Virus record (IMG/VR): IMGVR_UViG_3300023184_000033
Coordinates: 1-64,000 of that record
Reading direction: 5' to 3' (one strand)
From: a virus
DNA length: 64,000 bases
Shown: one piece after another, positions 55,264 through 62,495 of the stretch
Numbering within the stretch: position 1 is the stretch's first letter
How the letters are laid out: each line of letters starts with the position of its first letter
Translations under genes and position numbers: made by a program
The notes under the pieces: model-generated
Databases searched by the model: none
Seen by the model: only the letters and a program-made list of their open reading frames with translations
Told to the model about the DNA's origin: nothing

Positions 55264-55697
55264 TCACCGCCTTTGATACCAATTTTCTTGATAGCGTCTT
55301 GGGTTTTGACAATGTTTTCCAACCAAACTTTAAGCATACCATTAACCATTTCGGCATCTTTGATTTCTACCTTATCGTTCAAGGTAAAAACACGTTCAAA
55401 TGCACGATTGGCAATTCCTTGGAACAAGAAGGTTTCATCTTCAGAGTCCTTAGTTGTGCCTTTGATAGAGAGTTTGTTGCCATCCATGGTAACTTCAATA
55501 TCAGATTTTGCAAAACCTGCAACAGCCATTTCGATAACGTATTTGTTATCTTTGACTTGTTTGATATTGTATGGAGGATAGCCCATTGCTTTAGAAGCAG
55601 TTTCTGTGGCTTTACGTAGTGTATTGATGGTATCTTCATAACCAATAAATTGGCTAAAAATATCTTTACCTAAAAAATCTTTCATTAAATATGTCAT
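55260..55697 (-). CDS. Small heat shock protein Hsp20/IbpA-like
   Basis: A 145-aa protein with an alpha-crystallin domain: YPPYNIKQVKDNKYVIEMAV near residue 40, AGFAKSDIEV near 60 and the C-terminal GIKGGE. GAGGGG precedes the ATG. It prevents aggregation of unfolded proteins during infection. Confidence 0.92.
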   Translation of the reverse strand: MTYLMKDFLGKDIFSQFIGYEDTINTLRKATETASKAMGYPPYNIKQVKDNKYVIEMAVAGFAKSDIEVTMDGNKLSIKGTTKDSEDETFLFQGIANRAFERVFTLNDKVEIKDAEMVNGMLKVWLENIVKTQDAIKKIGIKGGE

Positions 55698-55707
55698 TTT
55701 TCACCCC

Positions 55708-55917
55708 TCACTTAGTAAATAATTTAGAAACAACAGTTTGTGCGGCCAAACCAGAAACTTCCCAGGCAGATTTTGCAATCTGTTTGGTGAATACTGTTTG
55801 TGCTTCAACAAATTGTTGTAGTGGTGCTTTGACAGCTTTGTCTTGAATGAAAGTGTCCAACCAAGTAGTTTTATTTGATTGAATGGCGTCAATAGCCATG
55901 TTTGCATAGAATAGCAT
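55708..55917 (-). CDS. Phasin-like small protein
   Basis: A 69-aa protein; AAGGAG before the ATG. FVEAQTVFTKQIAKSAWEVS resembles the amphipathic helices of phasins (PHA-granule proteins) found in some phages. Role unknown. It is preceded by a long structured leader and followed by Hsp20. Confidence 0.65.
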   Translation of the reverse strand: MLFYANMAIDAIQSNKTTWLDTFIQDKAVKAPLQQFVEAQTVFTKQIAKSAWEVSGLAAQTVVSKLFTK

Positions 55918-56068
55918 AGTTTGCTCCTTAATTAAGCGAGTTAAAATTTGTCACCCCGAAGGCATGACGGTATTTCCAGGTTACCTTATCTGGTCCAAAT
56001 TATCGTATTGGAGGTGTAATTACACGGACGCCTTTTACCGTAGCATCAAACAGCCCTAAGGTGGGCCT
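55918..56068 (-). ncRNA. Structured 5' leader of the phasin/Hsp20 operon
   Basis: ACGGTA pairs with TACCGT over about 85 bases, enclosing GTCC/GGAC, the palindrome GTGTAATTACAC and CCAG/CTGG. A GTCA..CC-TTCG-GG..TGAC hairpin follows, near the ribosome site. It looks like a folded leader with possible regulatory function. I do not match it to a known riboswitch. Confidence 0.55.
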
Positions 56069-56097
56069 ATCATATCATTATTTATATTGGTTGTCAA
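56069..56097 (-). promoter_or_regulatory. Sigma70-like promoter of the phasin/Hsp20 operon
   Basis: TTGACA (56097-56092), 17 bases, TATGAT (56074-56069), overlapping the end of regA. Confidence 0.75.
56079..56086 (-). promoter_or_regulatory. Late promoter octamer TATAAATA within the sigma70 promoter
   Basis: A perfect TATAAATA occupies the spacer of the promoter at 56069-56097, so the operon may be read both early and late. Confidence 0.55.
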
Positions 56098-56504
56098 CCA
56101 TTTTGTGGTCTTTTACCACCAATATTATATTTCGGTACTAATTGCCATTCACTTTTCTCTTTATGTGAAATGATTTTTATCTGAGATAAAAAGATTGGTT
56201 CCGGTACCTCAATCTGTTGTTTTCGTACCACATCTAATAGACCCCAATCCTGAAGAAGCTTTACGATAGCGTTTCTTCTGGCTAAGTCATTTTCTGTAAT
56301 ATCTGTAGGTTTACCATCTAATGCAAATAATTCTTTAAAGTGTACAATATAGTATTGTCCTCTCTTATGCAGAATATGGCAAGATTGGTAAAGTGTTTGT
56401 TCTTTTTTTGATGCCACACCAATACGAGTTAAAGTTTCTCTTACTTTTAAGAAGTCATCAACTTCCTTTAGTGTAACCTCCACCAAATCTGTGATATTAA
56501 TCAT
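56094..56504 (-). CDS. regA: RegA translational repressor
   Basis: A 136-aa protein matching T4 RegA along its length (DFLKVRETLTRIGVASKKEQ; TLYQSCHILHKRGQYYIVHF; KELFALDG). It represses translation of early phage mRNAs by binding near their start codons. Order clamp, loader large, loader small, regA is as in T4. Confidence 0.95.
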   Translation of the reverse strand: MINITDLVEVTLKEVDDFLKVRETLTRIGVASKKEQTLYQSCHILHKRGQYYIVHFKELFALDGKPTDITENDLARRNAIVKLLQDWGLLDVVRKQQIEVPEPIFLSQIKIISHKEKSEWQLVPKYNIGGKRPQNG

Positions 56505-56893
56505 TATTTTTTCACTCCGCCTTTGTCTGTTCTTATTCTTATTTCAGCGATTTGTTCATCGGTAAGAATAGTCAAAGCTTCTTTGGCCTTGTTATCAGAA
56601 TAACCAAAGTAGACTTTCACACATTCTAAATCTTTTTGGGCCTCGGCTTTTTGCCATGGTTGAAACTTTCGTTTCATAGACCTTACAGTATTTAGAAGAT
56701 AGGCATATTGAAGGTCCTTGTCGAGACCTGGACACTTATTCATCTCATTTGCATAGTATACACAGTCAATATGATAGGACAAGGCCTTGTTTATAATGTA
56801 TGGATTGTAGTCCTTCAAATCGATATCATCATGAATGACAGACTTTTTAGTCTGAAGAATCGATGGAATGATTTCTTTGAATAGATCCGGCAT
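56504..56893 (-). CDS. 62: Clamp loader small subunit, T4 gp62
   Basis: A 129-aa protein with NKALSYHIDCVYYANEMNKC and YLLNTVRSMKRKFQPW, recognisable as gp62, shorter than in T4. It forms the clamp loader with gp44. One-base overlaps on both sides. Confidence 0.9.
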   Translation of the reverse strand: MPDLFKEIIPSILQTKKSVIHDDIDLKDYNPYIINKALSYHIDCVYYANEMNKCPGLDKDLQYAYLLNTVRSMKRKFQPWQKAEAQKDLECVKVYFGYSDNKAKEALTILTDEQIAEIRIRTDKGGVKK

Positions 56894-57828
56894 TACTTAA
56901 ACTCACAATCTGCCATGATTTCTGTCAGGCAGGCCATAAGATTAATTTCATGGTCTGCAACAAAGGCGGCCTGATATTGGTATCTAGCAAGGTGAATAAC
57001 TAATTGTGGTACCGAGTTTGATGTGAGTGCTTCTGATAGTGTGTCATACAACTTACGGTACAAACGTGTTGGATCGTTATCCAAGTTGTTGGTGACCCAT
57101 TTACGACAGGCAGAAAAGTCTTTGTCACGTAGGGACTTGGTCAGTTCACCCATCTGAACATCCGTCACAGATGCCAAAATACCTTTATCGATACAACCAG
57201 ATACGGAATATCGTTGCAATTCATTTAGAACACGGCGATTGTCTGGAAAGTACTTGGTAATAATGGCAGCCACAACTTCTTTGTCGTAGGTGATTTCTTC
57301 TTCTTTGAGAATCCACTCCACACGTTTGAAGAATTGTGAAGCCATCTTTGCTTTGCTGCCATTGATTTTGAAGTCAATGACCGAGCAACGAGAATGAATC
57401 GGATCAATAATACGATTCTTAAAGTTACAGGTGAAGATAAACGAACAGTTACTAGAGAACTCCTCGATTGCACCACGCAATGCAGGTTGCGTTGAATTTG
57501 GATTTAGATAGTCTGCCTCATCGATGATGATGACCTTACGGCCACCAGTCAAAGACATAGACGAAGCATAGTTCTTAATTTTGTTACGAAGAACGTCAAT
57601 ACCAGACTCATCAGAACCGTTGATGATAATATAGTCACAACCCACTTCATTGCAAAGTGCTTTGGCGATTGTGGTTTTACCAACACCTGCTGTACCAGAC
57701 AATAACAGGTTTGGAATCTCTTTACGGTTTACATATTCCTGAAACGTAGTTTTAATGTTTTCAGGAAGGATACAGTCTTCAACTCTACTTGGGCGATACT
57801 TCTCCACCCACAAGATATCGTGATTCAT
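56893..57828 (-). CDS. 44: Clamp loader ATPase, T4 gp44
   Basis: A 311-aa AAA+ ATPase: WVEKYRPS start, Walker A SGTAGVGKTT near residue 44, Walker B IIIDEADYLN near 100, sensor FTCNF near 132 and the SRC arginine finger near 145. It loads gp45 onto DNA. Confidence 0.96.
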   Translation of the reverse strand: MNHDILWVEKYRPSRVEDCILPENIKTTFQEYVNRKEIPNLLLSGTAGVGKTTIAKALCNEVGCDYIIINGSDESGIDVLRNKIKNYASSMSLTGGRKVIIIDEADYLNPNSTQPALRGAIEEFSSNCSFIFTCNFKNRIIDPIHSRCSVIDFKINGSKAKMASQFFKRVEWILKEEEITYDKEVVAAIITKYFPDNRRVLNELQRYSVSGCIDKGILASVTDVQMGELTKSLRDKDFSACRKWVTNNLDNDPTRLYRKLYDTLSEALTSNSVPQLVIHLARYQYQAAFVADHEINLMACLTEIMADCEFK

Positions 57829-57858
57829 TCAAAAACTCCATAATATAAAAAATTAACA

Positions 57859-58137
57859 TTACTTAATAGAAGTAATACTTTCAATGAGGGATTCAAGTTC
57901 TTTGAACTCTGCAACCTCAGTTTGTAATGACTGCTTGTGCTGTGTTTTGGCAATGCGTTTAATAATCTTTTTAGGGATTTTTAATTCGTCATGTCCAATT
58001 TCAATGATATCTTTGATTGCTTGATTGTTTGCTTCATTTTTTTGAATGTGTAAAACAATCTCATCGATATAACCTTTGAGAGATTTTAATTGTTTCTCAT
58101 CAAAGGTTCCATATAATGTGGTAACTTGATTAACCAT
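57859..58137 (-). CDS. DsbA-like dsDNA-binding protein
   Basis: A 92-aa helical protein. NNQAIKDIIEIGHDELKIPK and RIAKTQHKQSLQTEVAEFKE resemble the T4 DsbA family of double-stranded DNA-binding proteins implicated in late transcription. Similarity is moderate and by eye. Confidence 0.62.
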   Translation of the reverse strand: MVNQVTTLYGTFDEKQLKSLKGYIDEIVLHIQKNEANNQAIKDIIEIGHDELKIPKKIIKRIAKTQHKQSLQTEVAEFKELESLIESITSIK

Positions 58138-58339
58138 TGCTATTCAATGCGCCTACAATTTCTAGATAAACTGCTTTGACAATCACTTGGCGACCTGATG
58201 TAAAAATTACACAACGTTCCGGTCCAACCTCAGCAACGCCTTCAATTTTATCTTTGGCAATTGCAATGCTGCGTTCAACAACTTGTTGTTGTTCACCATC
58301 ACCGGTAATTTCTAACATTTGAAAATGCATAAAATTCAT
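58130..58339 (-). CDS. Conserved small protein next to the clamp gene
   Basis: A 69-aa protein (FQMLEITGDGEQQQVVERSI; VGPERCVIFTSGRQVIV) found beside gp45 in T4-like marine phages; function unknown. It starts just after the clamp gene and overlaps the DsbA-like gene by 8 bases. Confidence 0.62.
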   Translation of the reverse strand: MNFMHFQMLEITGDGEQQQVVERSIAIAKDKIEGVAEVGPERCVIFTSGRQVIVKAVYLEIVGALNSNG

Positions 58340-58340
58340 A

Positions 58341-59009
58341 TTATTCTACCTTAGAGTCTTTCGCTTCAAAAGCGATAAAATATTCAATATCAACGTTGAC
58401 ATTTTTAAAGAAACAGAATCCTTTAAAAGAAATCTGTACGTCATATGTACCAGCAATCAACTTCAGGTTTTCAACTAAGAAAATAACCTTGAATTTGTTT
58501 CCGTTACCTGTTCCAACTTCAACTGAGTTTGTGTGTGCTGAGTCATCTTTAGCATTACAGGCTGTCAACTTAATGGTTTCGCCATCAGATTCAACTGCAA
58601 TATGTGGTGATTGTAAGACCTTTGCGGCATCTATAATGGATGCATAGTCTTCTTGTGTCAACTGGAAAGTAGAATCAATACTGGGAAGCGTCAATACTTT
58701 TTCTGGCGGAGTAACAATCATGTGTTTGGCAGTCTTACGATATGTTGTACGACTACGACCATTTTTGAAAATGACATTTGAGTCATCAAAATCCATCTCA
58801 GGGTCTTTGTTCAAGAAATATACAGACAAGAATTGATTCAAGTCATATACACAAAAATCTTGCGGAAAGTTATCCTTGAGGGTAGCCTTAGCAAGTACTG
58901 TTTTACTGGATGAGATTGTAGAAATCTTATTGCCAGTTTTAAACTCAATGCCGGGGTTAATGCTTGCAAAGTTTTTCAATACATCAACGGTTTCTTTCGA
59001 AAGTTTCAT
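58341..59009 (-). CDS. 45: Sliding clamp, T4 gp45
   Basis: A 222-aa processivity factor: MKLSKETVDVLKNFASINPG at the N-terminus and DEMDF-like segments (KDPEMDFDDSNV near residue 68) typical of gp45. It tethers gp43 and activates late transcription. Confidence 0.94.
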   Translation of the reverse strand: MKLSKETVDVLKNFASINPGIEFKTGNKISTISSSKTVLAKATLKDNFPQDFCVYDLNQFLSVYFLNKDPEMDFDDSNVIFKNGRSRTTYRKTAKHMIVTPPEKVLTLPSIDSTFQLTQEDYASIIDAAKVLQSPHIAVESDGETIKLTACNAKDDSAHTNSVEVGTGNGNKFKVIFLVENLKLIAGTYDVQISFKGFCFFKNVNVDIEYFIAFEAKDSKVE

Positions 59010-59404
59010 TTCACTTCTCCATCATTTAAAGAATACATTATATCATGTTCATATAAAAACATCAAGCAGCACATAGCATGTGCCAAGTGATGTATACCAG
59101 ATTCTGGATCCATCTGTTCGCCTTTTTTGTAGGCCCAAATGTGCCGTTCCATTGCATCGAAATATCTACGCTTCGAATCTGGTACTTTTTTCCAATTATC
59201 ACGTTCATACTTCTGAGCACCAAAAGTTAGAACCTTTACTGTTTCCTCTAATGCAAGAGGTGGTAGTAAACCATATTCCAATTTTCCACCATCGAACTTG
59301 CGGCCTGTATTGGGCATTTCGGCCAAAATTGGCCGATTATTATTAAACTCTATTTTGCCGATTGAAAAATCATGAGCAATTGGCGGCAAAGGTCTTATTG
59401 TCAT
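59006..59404 (-). CDS. DUF5664 (dATP/dGTP diphosphohydrolase-like) protein
   Basis: A 132-aa protein; ATG at 59404. KFDGGKLEYGLLPPLALEET, TFGAQKYERDNWKK and HHLAHAMCCLMFLYE are the hallmark blocks of DUF5664, a MazG-like all-alpha family. A nucleotide-pool role is likely. It overlaps the clamp gene by 4 bases. Confidence 0.85.
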   Translation of the reverse strand: MTIRPLPPIAHDFSIGKIEFNNNRPILAEMPNTGRKFDGGKLEYGLLPPLALEETVKVLTFGAQKYERDNWKKVPDSKRRYFDAMERHIWAYKKGEQMDPESGIHHLAHAMCCLMFLYEHDIMYSLNDGEVK

Positions 59405-60201
59405 CACATCTCTCCAACAAAGTTAGCCACTGCTGGCATGTCTCCCTTGAAGTGATATGTACCAATGTGGTCTGTTTTCATCCATGGACACAGGAAGATT
59501 TTACCACCAATGTTTCTCCACCACTGACAGAACATATAATCTTCTGAAAGATAACGTTGAGAATCTTTATCAATAACTGTATCAAAATAGGCATGAATGT
59601 ATCGTGTGCCATCAAAGTGAGCTTGACCAACGTGGTCTGGTTTATAACGAAATTCAGGATATGCTTTTTCCCAAACACTAAACACTTCACGTTTTACCAT
59701 CATAAATCCTGTACCAATTTCAAGTACTTCTAATGGTTCAGACACATTGAATTGTGCAGTACCTTTAACAGGATTAAAAACATAATCACCAGTAATATTT
59801 GCCAAATCGTTTGGTTCAATTTCTGGATTCTTTAGGATAGCAGTCTTCACAGACTTCCATTTAATTGCTTTCTTAGGATACGGGCCACCAATAACATCTT
59901 TATCCAAAGCAAGTAATGCAATCACATCACGTGGATCAAAATGAATATCTGAATCCAAGAATAATAGGTGTGTGCAATCTGAACGATTCAAGAATTCATC
60001 AACAAGATAATTTCTTGCACGTGTAATTAATGATTCATTGAAGAGAAAAGAAAACTTTATTTGAATTCCATATTGAATACAAAGTGCTTGCAAATCAAGA
60101 CAAGCTTTACAGTACAGACCGTGATTCATACCGCCATACATTGGTGTGGCCACAAAGATTTTTTTCTTTTGCAAATCTTCTTTTTTAATTGAAATTTCCA
60201 T
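59404..60201 (-). CDS. GT-A-type glycosyltransferase
   Basis: A 265-aa protein: VATPMYGGMNHGLYCKACLD at the N-terminus, LLFLDSDIHFDPRDV near residue 80 (DXD), GTGFMMVKREVF near 164 and SEDYMFCQWW near 216. Common in T4-like marine phages; acceptor unknown. GGAGAAAAG precedes the ATG. Confidence 0.78.
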   Translation of the reverse strand: MEISIKKEDLQKKKIFVATPMYGGMNHGLYCKACLDLQALCIQYGIQIKFSFLFNESLITRARNYLVDEFLNRSDCTHLLFLDSDIHFDPRDVIALLALDKDVIGGPYPKKAIKWKSVKTAILKNPEIEPNDLANITGDYVFNPVKGTAQFNVSEPLEVLEIGTGFMMVKREVFSVWEKAYPEFRYKPDHVGQAHFDGTRYIHAYFDTVIDKDSQRYLSEDYMFCQWWRNIGGKIFLCPWMKTDHIGTYHFKGDMPAVANFVGEM

Positions 60202-60215
60202 CTTTTCTCCGAAAT

Positions 60216-60252
60216 AAAAAAAAAGGGGTAAGCCAAAGATGGCTTAACCCCC
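60216..60252 (-). terminator. Intrinsic terminator after the HTH gene
   Basis: A 10-11-bp stem (GGGGTTAAGCC with GGCTTACCCC) and nine U residues on the minus strand, 14 bases after the HTH stop and just upstream of the glycosyltransferase start. Confidence 0.92.
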
Positions 60253-60266
60253 ATACTAACGCTTGA

Positions 60267-60527
60267 TTAGAATCCTGCAGCGTATGCAGCACGAATCATT
60301 GCTTTAGTTGGTTTACCTGTACGATAAACTTGAACTTTGCTACCATCACCACGGCGTTTTGTGTTCGTGTAGATTACGTTGCCTTCTTGACGGAGTTCGT
60401 CAATACGAGCAGCAACATTAGAGATACCAAAACGAGCACGTGCTTGTGCAACGCTTAGTGTGTTGTAACCCTCAGACTTGTTCAAGAAGTTGAGAATCTT
60501 TTGTTTTGCTGAAATAACTTTTGCCAT
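60267..60527 (-). CDS. Winged-helix DNA-binding protein
   Basis: An 86-aa basic protein; start at 60527 with AGGAG. KQKILNFLNK, LSVAQARARFGISNVAARI (helix-turn-helix) and IDELRQEGNVIYTNTKRR form a winged helix. It is flanked by a strong early promoter and a strong terminator, so it is a highly expressed single gene: a regulator or a nucleoid-type protein. Confidence 0.8.
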   Translation of the reverse strand: MAKVISAKQKILNFLNKSEGYNTLSVAQARARFGISNVAARIDELRQEGNVIYTNTKRRGDGSKVQVYRTGKPTKAMIRAAYAAGF

Positions 60528-60584
60528 AATATAGCTCCTAAAATAATAAAAAATAACGAAATCTTGTTTGCACAAGAACACATA

Positions 60585-60613
60585 TCATAACATTATATAT
60601 GTGTATTGTCAAG
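60585..60613 (-). promoter_or_regulatory. Sigma70-like promoter of the HTH gene
   Basis: TTGACA (60613-60608), 17 bases, TATGAT (60590-60585). The context CGCTTGACA is shared with the promoter at 44834-44862. Confidence 0.78.
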
Positions 60614-60634
60614 CGTTTTACTGGTACACTTAAC

Positions 60635-61900
60635 TTATCTGCCGACCTGGGGCAAATATTTCTTCTTGGTTTCTTCCCAAGAAAGCATAATCAAGTCATC
60701 ATAGAAAAGTGTTTCATATGAAACATTGTTTTTCTTTTTTAACATTGATATGCGACCTTTGGCATATTTGGTTTTCCAAATAGTTGCCAGAGTTTTCTCA
60801 CTAGTGTCAAATGACTTTACCAGTTGGTCATCTGAAATCTGTTTACACAAATATTCATTCGTGTTGTTGTACAGAGGTGAGAAATATATACCACGTTGAT
60901 GTTCGGTTCTAATCAATTCTTTTGGAATCTTTAGTTTAGAATACGCAAAGTTCAACGAACGGTTTTTGTGGTCACGTTTAAGTGGAAGTCCTTGAGTGTT
61001 CTTGGCTTCCCACCATTCAAAGTATTTACGTGTATGGTTTTCTTTAATCCATTCGAATACCATATGCATGGTTTTTCTCTTTGGTTCAAATGCAACCGAA
61101 CCAGAGGAGAATCCCATTTTGTTCCAGTGTTCTAGTCCATCATATTGAGAAAGACCACCAGACTTAGTATTCCCATAAAGAGAAGTAGTTGTAACTCCCA
61201 CCAGGACATCTCCATATCTTTCCTTCCAGTCTTTTTGTACAGTATCGGAAAGACACAACAAGGCCAGTAGTTTACCACCCATATAATTAAACCCTAGTGG
61301 CTGTAAAGGTACTATGGTTGATCCGATGGCTGTATGATTAATCATACCTTGTTGTGTCTTAACATCTCTTGACCAACCAATTGCATTATCTCTTGGAGTC
61401 AAGTCTAGGAAATCGGATGATATACAAATAACACCCAAGTACTTACCTGTTTTATTATCCTTAACTGTATAAAACAAGTTACGACCAATATTAGAGTTGT
61501 TCTTCATTGTAGAAGAAAAGGTGCGAATGGCATTCCATGTTTCTGCCAAGTCACCATTCGACAATTCTAAAACTGGTTCTAAATTCTCATAGTCATCTGG
61601 ATTCTGTGGCATCCAGAAATTACTTTTTACTTTATCAACAATCTTCTTTTGGTCAGGATTCAACATCTGAAGTTCATCACCAAAAAGTGTATTGACTTCT
61701 CTTGTAGGATAACGTTCTTTCACTTCACACCATTTTTGGTATAAGGTATATTCACGTACATCCATTTTAGATGCATATGTCAAATCTTCTGTGAGAGTTT
61801 TCTTGAGTTGTTCTTCATCAATGTGTTCAAAATATTCAGGAGAATTTTTCTCTTGCCATTCAGACCATTGTTTATCAACGTACTCTACTGGAGTTGCCAT
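60635..61900 (-). CDS. DruA-like (DUF4338-type) protein, copy 2
   Basis: A 421-aa paralogue of 30274-31377. Blocks: KYLGVICISSDFLDLTPRDN (ending RDN.IGW) near residue 154, TIVPLQPLGFNYMGGKLLAL near 195, ERYGDVLVGVTTTSLYGNTK near 225 and SQYDGLEHW. RD..IGW and W..RYG are also DruA-like. Function in phage unknown. It overlaps the deformylase gene by 26 bases. Confidence 0.62.
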   Translation of the reverse strand: MATPVEYVDKQWSEWQEKNSPEYFEHIDEEQLKKTLTEDLTYASKMDVREYTLYQKWCEVKERYPTREVNTLFGDELQMLNPDQKKIVDKVKSNFWMPQNPDDYENLEPVLELSNGDLAETWNAIRTFSSTMKNNSNIGRNLFYTVKDNKTGKYLGVICISSDFLDLTPRDNAIGWSRDVKTQQGMINHTAIGSTIVPLQPLGFNYMGGKLLALLCLSDTVQKDWKERYGDVLVGVTTTSLYGNTKSGGLSQYDGLEHWNKMGFSSGSVAFEPKRKTMHMVFEWIKENHTRKYFEWWEAKNTQGLPLKRDHKNRSLNFAYSKLKIPKELIRTEHQRGIYFSPLYNNTNEYLCKQISDDQLVKSFDTSEKTLATIWKTKYAKGRISMLKKKNNVSYETLFYDDLIMLSWEETKKKYLPQVGR

Positions 61901-62495
61901 GTTTTAATTTACTCGCATTTTTCTGCAAACGGGATGCCATTGTTAGAAGTTTATCTTTTTTCTTCATACCTTGTTTCAAGGCTAAAGGTTTTACACGACT
62001 AGTGTAACACACTCCGTTCAGATGGTCAAGCTCATGGAGAAAACATCTTGCACTTATACCAGTTAAGTTTTCTTTTTTTAGTTCTCCTAGATGGTTGTGG
62101 AACTCTACCACAATACCAGCAGAACGTTCAATATGCAGGCCTAACAATGGAAATGAAAGGCAACCTTCCGTCATCATTACTTTATCATTGGATTCAGCAA
62201 TCAACTTGGGATTAAAAAATGCCACATATTCATCACCAGCACCCATTACAAATACACGATGTTTAAATCCACATTGATTGGCAGATAATGATACACCACG
62301 ATGGTGTTTACATGTCTCAACCAAACGTGATGCCAATAAAACCGGATCTGTTGGTGGTTTTTTAAAATCAAATTCTGGTAGTACCTCTTTCAAAACCAGA
62401 TCAGTTTCTGGAACCAAATCAAAGAGTTGTACATGCATCATCCGATTCGGTTCAGCCAAATCGTTTGTATTAAATCTAATAATCTCTTCACTCAT
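61875..62495 (-). CDS. def: Peptide deformylase
   Basis: A 206-aa enzyme with the three motifs: GVSLSANQCG near residue 66 (GxGxAAxQ-like), EGCLSFP near 115 and HELDHLNG near 155. It removes N-formyl groups from new proteins. Phage versions are known from marine myoviruses. Confidence 0.93.
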   Translation of the reverse strand: MSEEIIRFNTNDLAEPNRMMHVQLFDLVPETDLVLKEVLPEFDFKKPPTDPVLLASRLVETCKHHRGVSLSANQCGFKHRVFVMGAGDEYVAFFNPKLIAESNDKVMMTEGCLSFPLLGLHIERSAGIVVEFHNHLGELKKENLTGISARCFLHELDHLNGVCYTSRVKPLALKQGMKKKDKLLTMASRLQKNASKLKHGNSSRVR

